Origin: Elysia chlorotica
Taxonomy: Eukaryota; Mollusca; Gastropoda; Plakobranchidae
Reading direction: 5' to 3'
NCBI GenBank assembly: GCA_003991915.1
Contig: RQTK01000056.1
Location: 543,687-607,686, forward strand
Length of the DNA stretch: 64,000 bases
Below, one piece after another: positions 32,775 through 42,866 of this stretch. The notes beneath the pieces were generated by a model. That model did not search any database and was not told the DNA's origin. It saw nothing but the letters and a program-made list of their open reading frames with translations. Numbering within the stretch: the first letter of the stretch is position 1; each line of letters starts with the position of its first letter. Made by a program: the position numbers and the translations under genes.

Positions 32775-33020
32775 AGAGTTTGTTTTCTTGCTTAATGTCC
32801 AACATACTTTTTATTGTGGACGGGTCTCACACTTGACGTTTGGCAATTTTACGTGCTTCCAGACACGAGACAGGGAAGGGGGAGACCTGAAATGTTCTCC
32901 TAGCCTGTCACATTAAACTGACACAGACCCAACCAGCAGGGGACAAGTCGGACATAGAGTTTATGATCGCGGATCTTCTTATTTGGAGACCAACGCTTTA
33001 CTACTTGATCCAGATTAACC
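32775..33020 (-). mobile_element. SINE, near full length, diverged
   Basis: Minus strand: tail (TTAATGTCCAACATAC, TTATTGTGGACGGGTCTCAC), body (CTTCCAGACACGAGACAGG, CACATTAAACTGACACAGAC, CCAACCAGCAGGGGAC) and a poorly kept head. Confidence 0.75.
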
Positions 33021-33833
33021 CCCTCCCCTCTCCCACCCCCGTTTATTGGGAAAGAGAAGGGGAGAGAGGGAGAAATAATAGAGAGAAAAAGAAAGGGAGA
33101 AAGATACAAAGAGAGAAAACGAGAGAAGATCAAGGTAATTAGTTTTTATTCAAGCCACAACATATTAACTTGTTAGCAAAAAAATGATACACAGATATAT
33201 GTTTTTTTTTCTTTTCAAACCAATCAGCCTACGCATCAACATGTAAGCTGTCCCTCAAATATGTTTTGTCATTGGAAATTTAATGTGAATGAAGTTTTAC
33301 CAGCGTGTTTGAAATAGTATGGAGGTCAGCATTATTGAGGCACACTCTGGTTAAATCATAGTGTTCCGATTTTTCTTCAGCACGGAAACTTTTTCTATAT
33401 AGACATCGAGTGAGCACGCGATACGCCAACCCTTCGTGGCAATAGCATAGCATTGTGAATTCGTTTCCCTTTAGAGTTTATGTTTTATCAATATAGCTTT
33501 TTAAAGCTCAGAACTTGAGACTTAAACAATAACAAAAAATAAATCTAGGGTCTCTGGTTTTATCAAACAAAAAGAAAATAATTGCCAACCCAACCAGCCA
33601 GCAAAAGAAAAAATATATACATTGTTTAAAAGCTGTAAGAAAATGCAGTCAAAATAATAATAGTCTTTTTGTAGCCTTGGTAGAAGCCAACCAAAATAAA
33701 AAGCTCACATGTAAGACGCAACACACTCTGAGTAATACACGTATCTACACAGCAATCGTGTCGACTTTTTACGTGTTTAATGGCCTAGTCATTGTGCGGC
33801 GCCGAAAACCACGAGGGCGTAGGCATTTTTGAT
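33021..33833. other. Intergenic; short GA-rich stretch then AT-rich filler
   Basis: No supported gene. 33060-33125 is purine-rich. Confidence 0.45.
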
Positions 33834-33875
33834 ATGGACGCAGAGGAGAGCAGACGCGTTCGGAAAAAAATTCAG
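33834..33875 (+). CDS. Candidate short first coding exon
   Basis: An ATG opens a 14-codon frame, MDAEESRRVRKKIQ, that ends exactly at a consensus donor (CAG then GTGAGT at 33876), phase 0. The preceding 50 bases are GC-richer (GTGCGGCGCCGAAAACCACG), unusual in this AT-rich region, as expected of a 5' UTR. It could start the TRPM-like gene 4.4 kb downstream, but exons linking them were not found. Short charged frames arise by chance, so support is limited. Confidence 0.3.
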
Positions 33876-33999
33876 GTGAGTTTTAGTGGAAGATTACTAA
33901 AAAAAATAATTGACATGGTTTTGTATAAGTTGTGCAACAGAAACTTCATCCTAGTTTAATGTTTTCGAGATTACCAAAAATGGTCGTTTACGCCAACGG

Positions 34000-34185
34000 T
34001 CCCATGAATAAAGTCTGACATTTTGCATGCAGCCACGCCGACATGGTGTGGCGGAGATAGTCACATTATACCTAGATCTATACCGACCCAAGCAGCAGAG
34101 AACCAAATCCGACGAATAAACTTGCGCTATCGTGGGATCGAACCAGATACCTTCCATCTGGACCCCAACGCTCTAGATCTAACAT
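34000..34185 (-). mobile_element. SINE, partial
   Basis: Minus strand: CATGCAGCCACGCCGACATG, TCACATTATACCTAG, ACCGACCCAAGCAGCAGAGA and a type 2-like head, GTGGGATCGAACCAGATACC. Confidence 0.65.
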
Positions 34186-34880
34186 TTGCGCAAGCTCGCT
34201 CTCCCACTTCCCATAAACGTAATTTTGTTTTTGAGAAAGGCAGAATGCTTTTTTTGTTAGATTTTATCGGCACATTTTTTTAGACCTAAGTAAGGTTTAA
34301 CATACAAATAAGTTGCTTTACCAATAATTTCTTTATTACATTATCCATATATTCTAAAAGGACTAAGAAGGTTACAGTAGAGAATGGGTTGAGACTATAC
34401 ATAAATTATTTGTTCATATTCTTATTTATTCAATAACCATAGTAATGAGATCCGCCTGCAATATAGCCTCGTGTATTATTAGGAAACAGACGTACCCATC
34501 CACTTACTTTAATCTTTTGCTTTAAACAGTGTAGAGAAGTGTAATTGTACACAATTTTTATAATTTGAGCGTTTGACATCAATTAGATAGAAAGAAAAAA
34601 CATATTTTGGGAAGATTTAAACCGTCCATAATTTAACGGCCAAATTACCAACAACTTTGTAATTCTATCAAATGCGTCCCTGTATTTTGTATCATTTGAT
34701 GTATTGGTCCTGTAAAATCAACTCAAACTTTACCAAAATGTGCCTTTTTTATTACTATTGTCTAAATATATCGGCTAAAGAAAATATGGAAATGTCAACT
34801 CAATAAATATAAACCGTAACATGTAAAGGTTTGTTGACTTGAGCTACTTGACTGGCATCAATTGCTATTCCAGCACACGT
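34186..34880. other. Intergenic AT-rich DNA
   Basis: Nothing recognised. Confidence 0.45.
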
Positions 34881-35095
34881 GGGAGGGGGGCACGGTGACC
34901 CTGGGGTAAAACATCGGCTTCCTACGCAAAAGGTCCGCGTTCGAACCCTGGCGATTTAGCCCCCTAGGCCAACTGGCACCGTCCAGTTTCGTGTGAGGCA
35001 GTACATAAAATTGTCAGACGTCAGTCTTGGGGTCCGTCCATAATATAGCATATATAGTGCTGATGTTAGACGTTAAACCAACTCAACCCAGCCCA
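34881..35095 (+). mobile_element. SINE, head type 1
   Basis: Head CACGGTGACCCTGGGGTAAA with ACATCGGCTTCCTACGCAAA and B box GTTCGAACCC. The body is shortened (AACTGGCACCGTCCAGTTTCG region). The tail is complete to CGTTAAACCAACTCAACCCA. Confidence 0.85.
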
Positions 35096-35320
35096 CGTGG
35101 AAAAAAGGAGGCGGGGCGTGTGTAAGCGGTGGAGCGTTGGCTTCCAGCTGGGAGGTTCTGGTTCGAAACCTACGGTCGCTCAAAACCTTTTTGTACGATT
35201 AATTACCTCCTTGTTAGGTCATTGTCAGTGCATCCCCACAGTCTTGTGTGTAGCTGCACATACAACTATTAGACGTTAGTCTTGAGATGCGTCTACAGTA
35301 TAACCTGTGGGGCCAGCCGG
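35096..35320 (+). mobile_element. SINE, head type 2
   Basis: Head TGTAAGCGGTGGAGCGTTGG and B box GGTTCGAAACC with an intervening GGGAGGTTC, a tRNA-like layout. A shortened body and a tail fragment, AGACGTTAGTCTTGAGATGC, follow. It abuts the previous SINE almost directly. Confidence 0.75.
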
Positions 35321-35324
35321 CCAG

Positions 35325-36095
35325 GTGGCCTGGGATAGAACAAAAGATTCCGACGCAAAAGGTCCATATTTGAGCTCTGGCGATTTCGCTCCATACTGCT
35401 TGGCCCGGGTGCGAGCCCTAGCGTTTGCACTCCCTACTGGTTGGGTCGGTGTGCGTTTAATGTGACTGGCTCAGACAGGAGTCATGGTATCCCGCCCTGT
35501 CTCGTGTGTGCAGCACGTAAAATTGTCAGACGTCAGTCTTGGGGCCCGTCCACAATATAGCCTGTAGTGCTGATGTTGGACGCTAAACCAACTCAACAAC
35601 CAATCAACCCTACTGCTTGGATCTGTGTCAGTTAAATGTGAACGGCTGAGACAGGAGTCATGGTATACCCGCCCTGTCTCACGTGTGGCAGCACATCAAA
35701 TGTCCGACGTCAGTCTTGGGGCCCGTCCACAATATAGCCTATATAGTGCTGATTTTGGACGCTAAACCAACTCAACAACCAATCAACCCTACTGCTTGGA
35801 TCTGTGTCAGTTAAATGTGAACGGCTGAGACAGGAGTCGTGGTATCCCCACCCTGTCTCATGTGCGGCAGCATATCAAATTGTCAGACGTCAGTCTTGGG
35901 GCCCGTCCTCAATATTACCTATATAGTGCTGAAGTCTGACTTTAAAATCAACTCAACCGCTGGCTCGTGTGTGGCAGCACATAGAATTATCAGACGTCAG
36001 TATTGGGGTCCGTCTACAAAATAGCCTATATAGTGCTGATGTTGGACGTTAAATCAACTTATGTTGGACGTTAAATCAAATCCACGCTCAACTCG
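35325..36095 (+). mobile_element. SINE concatemer: one headed unit plus about three headless units
   Basis: The first unit has head, body and tail (35325-35600). Two further body-plus-tail units of about 180 bases follow, each joined by the same AACCAATCAACCCTACTGCT spacer (about 35590 and 35770), then a shorter unit (about 35955-36060) and a stub repeating GTTGGACGTTAAATCAA. Each unit carries CTGAGACAGGAGTC, GTGTGGCAGCACAT-like and CAGACGTCAGTCTTGGGGCC. Identical junctions point to tandem amplification after insertion rather than separate insertions. Confidence 0.8.
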
Positions 36096-37940
36096 ACACG
36101 CGAAGCAAAGAAAAAATAATACAAAACAAAAATAAATAAAAGGGTTCAATGAAGGCTGAACAATGAGGCTAACCACTTTTCTCACAATTCACGTGACGCT
36201 TGTAAGTCGGCGTGTGCAAAAAGATATATTAAAGTAGGTCTATGCTCTAGTCCAATCAACAGACTGTTTACAAAAAAAATTATAATTATCACGTGGCCAT
36301 TTCGGAGACCCGATTGGTCCTGCCGATAAGTGCACTTTAGGCGCACCGCTCGGCAGGGTGAGCGAAAAGCTTATGACCCACTTGTGCGACATTATCTGCA
36401 GGAGTATTTTACTTGCTAACTTTGCAATAATAATAATTTCCTCGCGATGTCCGTGAGCACACAGTTTTTTTTATCAACAATGAGTTCCCATCGCAAAGTG
36501 TCGCATACACATATTATGTGCTTCGCACTTACGCAAAAACTACCCGAATCTGCTCAATAGAAATCGCCAATGTTCAAAATATTGTGTATTAGATATGGGC
36601 ACTGCATAATCGCTTTCTCCACATGTAGGACTATTAGGTAAGTGAATTCACCAATAATTCATGCACGAGGTTAAATGTTCTGATCTGGCTTTAGGTTTAA
36701 TGCGAATCGGTGCGACATTTCCTAATAAAATTATGTAAAAGAACATAATGTACACAACCGTTGAAAGAAAATTAGATTTACTACAAAATGACAATGACGT
36801 GTTTGGTTGTTGAACGATGTTTTATAACAAAAGGATTTATTTTTCACGAGATCCTATTTTCAATAATTATAATTGATGGTTTTTTTCTTTGGTGACAAAC
36901 GGTTAAAACAGGAAACGTGTTCACGGTACACGCCATGACTATGTTAGTGTGTAGTTCTACTGTCTCATGTTTGTGAATGTGAGCATGTTTTCTGTACGTG
37001 AACGAGCCTGCACCTGAACAACTTTTCAACTAAGTGAACATTATCTTTAGGCCCTAGTTATACTAAAGCTGCTAAATTAATGTTTGTAATTATACGTTAC
37101 TTTATTGTACACTTTAACATCAGCGCCAAGACATCTGGACTCGATGCGTGCTGTGATTGAAACACTCTACAAACCAGAATTGTGCAAAAAAAAAAAAGAC
37201 TGCCTGTGGTAGCTGTTTTTTCATAAAGGGCCTCAAACAAGGTAAGTTTTCTTTCTTCATACATAAATAATGTATTTTAGATTATAGATTTTGGATTTAG
37301 ATTTGCAAAAGTTTATAACATAATATACAAACAACTCCTCTTTACTCTTAAATTCATATTTCACCGCCTGAATTTCACCATTTATTTCTCAAAATGATGT
37401 AAAAACCTCATGCCCATCTCTCATACGACCTATTTATTTTTCCCTTCTTTTCTTTGAGCTTAATAAACTTAATGTGCGGCTTTGTGAAAATCCCTACTTT
37501 GTAACTCAGCGATTTCCATAAAGTAGGGGGAAGGGTCTTTAACTTTTTTTATGACTTCATAACAAAACCTGTGTGAGAATACAGCATCAGTGCCTTGCTG
37601 TTGCTGTTGTTGTCCTCGAGCTTGTTTGGATCTCTTCGAATTCAACGGGACAAGCTTCCAGGTAGGCGATTTGCCGTCTTTCTTTGAAGTGTTTTAGATA
37701 TGGCCAGAGCGATAATTCTTCACATATAGGCTAATTGGGTGTGGGTTAACAATGATTGCCCCACTTCACCATTACCTCGGCACTCGCACACACAGTCTTA
37801 TATAAACTATTAAGAATGTTAAATGCGTATTAAATAATATGTAGTGAGTCCTTTTATTATTTAGCTGAATGTTGTTAGCTATGCGGCGAATGTATCCAGA
37901 GTTGTTGTCTTCTCTCGGTATTGTTGAAGTCTCTTTCTCC
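36096..37940. other. Intergenic, nothing recognised
   Basis: AT-rich. No exon, RNA gene or repeat family identified. Confidence 0.45.
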
Positions 37941-37942
37941 TT

Positions 37943-38035
37943 GAGGGTGGGCGCGGTGGTCCTGGGGTATAACATCGGCTTCCCGACGCAAAAGGTCCGG
38001 ATGGGAGGCCTGGTGATTTCGTTTCCCACTAGTTC
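37943..38035 (+). mobile_element. SINE head fragment, type 1
   Basis: GGGCGCGGTGGTCCTGGGGT and ACATCGGCTTCCCGACGCAA, then AAAGGTCCGGATGGGAGGCC where the B box has mutated. It stops after CCCACTAGTTC and is followed by an AAT microsatellite-bearing sequence. Confidence 0.8.
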
Positions 38036-38057
38036 AAGTTCAATGTTTATTCAGTCA

Positions 38058-38101
<44 letters not shown>

Positions 38102-38160
38102 TTATTTTGTCAAGCGCAGGCTTTGATAATAATAACAATAATATTAATAATGATAATAGT
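38036..38160. repeat. AAT microsatellite in a LINE-like 3' end
   Basis: About 12 ATA/AAT units, then TTTGTCAAGCGCAGGCTTTG, which is also found as TTTGTCAAGCACAGGCTTTG at about 39925 in the LINE 3' region. More interrupted AAT repeats follow. Confidence 0.7.
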
Positions 38161-38266
38161 AATATCTTGGTTTGCTTTTTACCCCTTTTCAAATCCAGTG
38201 ACAATCACAGATTGCAGCCACAATAGCCACAATGGTCATTCTTTAATCCAAATCTCCTCTCCCCAG

Positions 38267-38459
38267 GGATCCAAAGGTCTGTGGCCGGCCAGTTACCGCA
38301 TTGAGGACAAGGTAAAGGCGCGTCAAGCCCTGTTGGATCCGAACCACACACACTTCATCCTGGTCGATAACGGCACGCAGAACCAGTTTGCCGTGGAGAT
38401 TCCGTTCCGAGCCAAGCTGGAGGAGAGCATAGGGGGACAGAAGACTGACACGGGAGAGG
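38267..38459 (+). CDS. Exon of a TRPM-like channel (N-terminal SLOG domain), partial gene
   Basis: Exon of 193 nt, phase 0 in and 1 out, bounded by CTCCTCTCCCCAG and a GTGAGA donor at 38460. It encodes 64 residues containing LDPNHTHFILVDNGTQ and VEIPFRAKLEE, which match the conserved HSHFILVDDGT...E.PLR..LE stretch of the melastatin (TRPM) N-terminal domain, closest in style to TRPM2/TRPM8. In TRPM2 the equivalent region takes part in nucleotide sensing. No membrane segments, earlier SLOG exons or channel pore were found in the window, so the gene is partial here or a fragment. Confidence 0.78.
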
Positions 38460-38514
38460 GTGAGAGAGGGACGGGGTGGGCATGTTCTAAGGAGAGAAGT
38501 TCTCTCCTAGTCCA

Positions 38515-38790
38515 ATTTGGGCAAAGTGGCTCAATTGGAAAATATTTTGTCTCCCAATTGTGAAGTCTGTGGTTTGAAACCCACAATTAGTAAATATCTA
38601 TTTGTACGATTTCGATGACGGTTGGGTCGGTGTCAGTATAATGTGACCGACTGAGACTGTAGTAATGGTATCCCAGCTCTGTCTTTGTGCGGTAGCATAT
38701 GAAATAGTCAGACTTGAGTCTTGGGACTCCTCCCAATAAGGAATTTCTGCTGAGGTTGGTCATAGTCATTAAGAAACGAAGTTTTAAGTA
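38515..38790 (+). mobile_element. SINE, head type 2, inside the TRPM-like intron
   Basis: Head AAAGTGGCTCAATTGGAAAA (A-box-like TGGCTCAATTGG) and B box GGTTTGAAACCC. The body has GGTTGGGTCGGTGTCAGTAT and AATGTGACCGACTGAGAC, and the tail has AGTCAGACTTGAGTCTTGGG. It lies within the 700-base intron between the two TRPM-like exons. Confidence 0.85.
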
Positions 38791-39159
38791 ACTTTTTGTA
38801 CCCATTGTTAAGAATTGTTGGAACTAGATAGCTATAACAGTAGAACTCAGGCCCGAAGATCAGGAGGTCCAAGATTCAAATCTTAGCCTCATATGCTTCT
38901 AAGTCTTTTTTTTTTAAGTTTTGGCAGCGTAAACACTGACTTAACAGAGTTGCATCTACACTTTTTGTGCTTTTGAGAAAAATTTTTTTTACTAAGTCAT
39001 TACGCATACTGTTTAACTTTATAACTAGGCTGCCAAACAATTTTCACAATTCTTCTGTTAATATGCTATCGTCTTTGTTACCAAAAAACCCCCATAAAAT
39101 ATCCCCTAATGAATTGACACAGTGTAAACAATCAACACTTTTGTGAACAAACCCTCCAG

Positions 39160-39266
39160 ATGCTGTGGCTGTCCCAGTGTGTCTGCTAGTGCTAGAGGGA
39201 GGACCGGGATCTCTAGAGACGGTATACAGTGCACTCAGTAGTGGTACTCCGACTGTCGTCATTAAG
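39160..39266 (+). CDS. Next exon of the TRPM-like gene (SLOG domain)
   Basis: 107 nt, phase 1 in and phase 0 out, between ACCCTCCAG and GTAATG. It joins in frame to the exon ending at 38459 (split Asp codon) and encodes VPVCLLVLEGGPGSLETVYS then GTPTVVIK. This is the VPVVC.VLEGGPGTL.T...A...GTP.VVV motif that follows the previous segment in TRPM proteins. The order, spacing and phase agree with one gene. TRPM proteins continue with EGSGR-like sequence, which I did not find downstream. Confidence 0.78.
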
Positions 39267-39477
39267 GTAATGATGATGTTGTATTCAGGTTCACGTATCT
39301 TATTCAACTGTCCTAAACTGCAGGACCTCCGCACAAAACTTCTTCCACCCAATCCTACTTTGGAAAACACATTATACTTCGGAAAAGACCAACTAGAAAG
39401 GACATATAAATTCTTCATCATGTCATCAAGTCAAAGGGCGCAGGCTCAAGTGGCTGCTGGATTCGAAAAGTAAAGGA

Positions 39478-39865
39478 ATATCAGTTAATGGTTGTGAATA
39501 CATAGAGAACAGAACCAGATCCCTGAGGAACCCCAAATTTAAGGTCGATTGAGCAAGATTGTTTGCTTCCAGTTTTAACAGTTTGTCTCCTGTCTGAGAT
39601 GTACGATTTAAACCAATTAAGGACGGTACCACCGATTCCAAACGTTATACGGAGGCGATCAAGAAGAATTTCGTGGTCAATAGTGTCAAAGGCGGCCGAA
39701 AGATCTAAAAGAGCTAAAATAGTTTCTTTTCCTTGGTCTGTGGAACTAAGAAGATCAGAGTTTACTTTAAGGAGGGCTGTTTCCGTGCTGCCCTTACTCT
39801 TGTAAGCGGATTGGAACTTTTCTTTTAAATGTTTCTTAACAAGATGGCTCTCTAGTGAATTAAAA
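39478..39865 (-). mobile_element. LINE reverse-transcriptase fragment (CR1/L2 group)
   Basis: Read on the minus strand, the segment encodes LALLDLSAAFDTIDHEILLD, NWFKSYISDRRQTV and GVPQGS, the fingers and palm motifs of non-LTR reverse transcriptases. Frame changes and a break after GVPQGS show it is dead. It sits just downstream of the second TRPM-like exon, in the opposite orientation. Confidence 0.85.
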
Positions 39866-39899
39866 CTACCTTTTCTAAACTCTTTGATAAAAAGATATT

Positions 39900-40450
39900 A
39901 AGAACATACATATCGAAAATTAGTTTGTCAAGCACAGGCTTTGCAAGATGAATATATATAAACATTTATGCAATTATACATGAAGCAACACAGGAAGTAC
40001 ACATTAACAAAAAAAACCAACAAAAAACAGCAAAAAAAAATAACAAATAACGAAACAAAACAAAAATTATAAAAAGTTTAAGAACTTAGCATAAATTCCT
40101 TATCAATCTGGACAAGTGAGCGCAAATTACATAAGGTTCAATAATGTGAGTAAGTATAGTACATGTATAATGATGGTAAAATGCACTATAAATGTATAAA
40201 TTAAGCTCGCTTTTAAGTTACTCTAAACATGCAACGTTAAATCATTAACAAAGGCATAGAATGTACACCTTCTAGTAACATTATACATTTTTAAGTTCTC
40301 TTGTGCCATTAAAATGTTTGACTGCTTGTGGGTAAAAGCTCTTAAGGAAGCGGCCACACCCCATAAAGGCTCGCATTCTTCTCCCATGGGGTAGAAGATC
40401 AAAGTAGAGGCTAGCAGGGTGGGAACTGTCAAGTATTAATTTTAGCTATT
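39900..40450 (-). mobile_element. LINE 3' end (L2/CR1-like C-terminus and 3' UTR)
   Basis: Minus strand about 40440-40300 encodes SLYFDLLPHGRRMRAFMG then SFYPQAVKHFN, like the LPSGRRYR...SF.P.AI.LLN motif at the C-terminus of L2/CR1-type ORF2 proteins. AT-rich 3'-UTR-like sequence runs to about 39900. It may be the 3' end of the RT fragment to its left in a rearranged order, or a separate insertion. Confidence 0.65.
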
Positions 40451-40479
40451 TTTCTTTCCATACGAGACATGTAAATAGT

Positions 40480-40640
40480 TTCAAGCTGGGGCGGTGTCAG
40501 GTTAATAAGACTAGCTGAGACAGGAGTCATGGCATCCCCGCCCTGTCTCGTGTGTGGCAGTCTTGGGACCCGTCCACAATATATCCACAATATATAGTGC
40601 TGCTGTTGGGCTTTAAACAAACTCAACTCAACTGTATCTT
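40480..40640 (+). mobile_element. SINE, headless, tail partly duplicated
   Basis: Body GGCGGTGTCAGGTTAATAAG and CTGAGACAGGAGTCATGGCA, tail TCTTGGGACCCGTCCACAAT with CCACAATATA repeated, ending AAACAAACTCAACTCAACTG. A stretch between GTGGCAG and TCTTGGG is deleted. Confidence 0.85.
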
Positions 40641-40746
40641 TTGGGTATTTCTTATGGAGTAAACGTCGATTGTCTTAAATGCACTTCCACCCGATGTAAA
40701 TCTTCTTAAGTTGTCAAAGAATTCAAGGGGTGCAAAGGTACAAGGG

Positions 40747-42866
40747 AAAAACAGGGATTGTCAGTTTTTGGCCATTTGAAAAAATTTAAATTTAAAGTTT
40801 GAAGACTTCTGATATTATTTTGCTGCTTTGATTACAACTTTTCTTGCTTTTTTTTTGAGTAAGATGAATCATTGAGCAATGAGGAAAATCACACTTTGCA
40901 GTGTTTTTTTTATGCTGCTTTGAACTTATGAGGTATTACGTAATTCATACCAAAAAATGACATTCCCTGTTTTTGCGTTGTACGCTACACAATCTTAATT
41001 ATACATCCTTGAAAGTGGTTGAAAATAAAACCATTGTCGCAATATGATTATTATTTTTCCCCACTGACTTTGCCACGGCAGCTGTAGACAAGGGACCATT
41101 CCATCAATCACTATATTGGAGAAGGCGGGGGGTGGTCCTTGGTTATGAGGACTTCTCGTAAAGGTTATGTCTTGAGAGGACATGTTGCCACATACAGGCT
41201 TTGGATATGTATGTTTGTCCACACTGTAGAACATGCTATTGTCAACTGATATGACATGAAAAAGCGAAGGCTTTTGTCTGGCTTCTTTGAAATGATTCAA
41301 CCAACCAGCACTTCTTTCCATTGGCAGCTTTTGGTTAACCAGGGGCTGTATCCTGATCACACTCCATGTAGGAATGGCTCCTTATATGAAATGTGAGCTT
41401 GATGTGCTCAAACATCTTATTGATGTGGACCATGAAATGGAGGAAACGAAGCATAGTCCAGTTTTTATTCTGTCCTGGACAGGAGTCGCAGAACAGCTGC
41501 AAATGTGTTACTTCCTTGGAGCATTGAGGCTACGTCATAAGCCCCTTTTTTCCCGACAGTTTCCTCATGTGGAAACAGGTAAACTTTCCCAGTTCCCAGA
41601 GTGTGAACATTAAATATGTACAGTGAAAGCTGACGCTTGTAGTACACGTCATTTGTACTGATGTTGGGGCATGGAAAATTTTTCAAGAAATGGTAAACAG
41701 CTGCTGCATGCTGTGGTGATGATTGAGCTTCTTGTGTCTTTCGCTCATAGAAAACTTGGCTTTTCCTCCAGTGCAGTTCTCTTTCAGCTGCCAATCTTCT
41801 GAGCTCATCTGCTGGGAGCTCCTTGGAAAGTTCCACTTTATAGCTGTCACATGAAGAGCAAGTGTCTTTCTGGGGATTGCCAAATGTGACATTAAACTTC
41901 TCCACGAAAACTTGTCTGGTCAAATAGAAGGAATAATAAAACAAAATAAAATAGTGAACAGCAATACATGTGAGGATTATCGATCCAGATATTAAACCTG
42001 TTAGGTTAAAAAATTGTAACTTTTTGAACTACACCAAAAAAAAATATTTAAACGACCAGCACAGGTTGTGAACTCTAAGAGTTAACCAAACACGTTTGGG
42101 CTATGACAATAAATGTGGAACAGGAACAGGTTGGAGAAAACATTCGCAACATTTAACTTGCATTTTGAATGATTAGTTTCTTTAAATGCATGGACAATCT
42201 ATAGATTAGTTTTGCAGCTGGGTTATGAATAATTGTTCGTTCTTATTTATTAAATTCAAACATTTCATTGTTTAAATAAAAACAGACGTGCCCGCATTCT
42301 GAAAAAAAAAAGATTATTTTGTCGCATATTATAACATGGTCTTCGCACTGTACCTGTAGCTCTCTCTGGAACAGGTATCACCAGGGTGTTCCGCCATATT
42401 TTGGTTTTGCTCAGGGAATCTTCAGTAATCAAAAGGTGACACTGGTATGAGTAGCTATTAAATTCTGCTTCATCCTTTTCTCTTCTTAATCTTCTTTGAT
42501 TCACCTTGTTCACAGTGATGACTGAGGCAAGCGTGGCATCTTGTTCGTTCTTTGTTGAGAGCGAGTTGAAGCGGTCTTAAACTCTCTGCCTCCCCTCGAT
42601 GCTCACGGTCTCAAAGCACTTAAGTCTTGAGCAGTTGCAAAGCTCACCTATCTCGTGGCTTGATAGTTTTTGTTTCTTTCGAATTTCCCTTTTTCGGGCC
42701 ATTAATCTTTCTCTTTTTGGGATTGTCAGTAATTTCGGGGTGACTGTTATGATCCGCCATTTTCCTAGTTACGTTTAGTCATGTGACTAAACTGAGGCTT
42801 GTGATTGGTTTCAAGGGGAATAATAAAAGAAAATGTGTTAAACGTAATGACATTCCTTGTTTTTTG
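40747..42866 (-). mobile_element. Decayed DNA transposon with terminal inverted repeats
   Basis: AAAAACAGGGATTGTCA (40747-40763) is matched in inverted orientation by TGACATTCCTTGTTTTTT (42848-42865). A further inverted copy, TGACATTCCCTGTTTTT, lies internally at 40958-40974. The interval holds a minus-strand transposase-like gene with breaks. I did not find clear target-site duplications. The superfamily cannot be assigned from sequence reading alone. Confidence 0.6.
41000..42765 (-). pseudogene. Broken transposase-like gene (RNase H-fold-like family)
   Basis: Minus-strand coding pieces in protein order. ATGGCGGATCAT near 42763 opens a short frame with PKKRK, a possible nuclear signal. A shifted frame with CNCSRLKCFETVSIEGRQ (about 42600-42660) follows, then RRLRREKDEAEF and YSYQCHLLITEDS (42265-42513). 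Next come FVEKFNVTFGNPQKDTCSSCD and YYKRQLSLYIFNVH...ETVGKKG (41465-41944), CDSCPGQNKNW in another frame, and HSYMECDQD with GWLNHF (40995-41400). This order (Cys-rich start, DTC..CD, KRQL..YNF.IH, FSDNC.GQN.N, HS...CD) is that of an uncharacterised transposase-like family common in invertebrate and fish genomes. The minus-strand sequence before FVEKFN (TTCTATTTGACCAG) looks like an intron acceptor. Stops and frameshifts break it. Confidence 0.7.
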
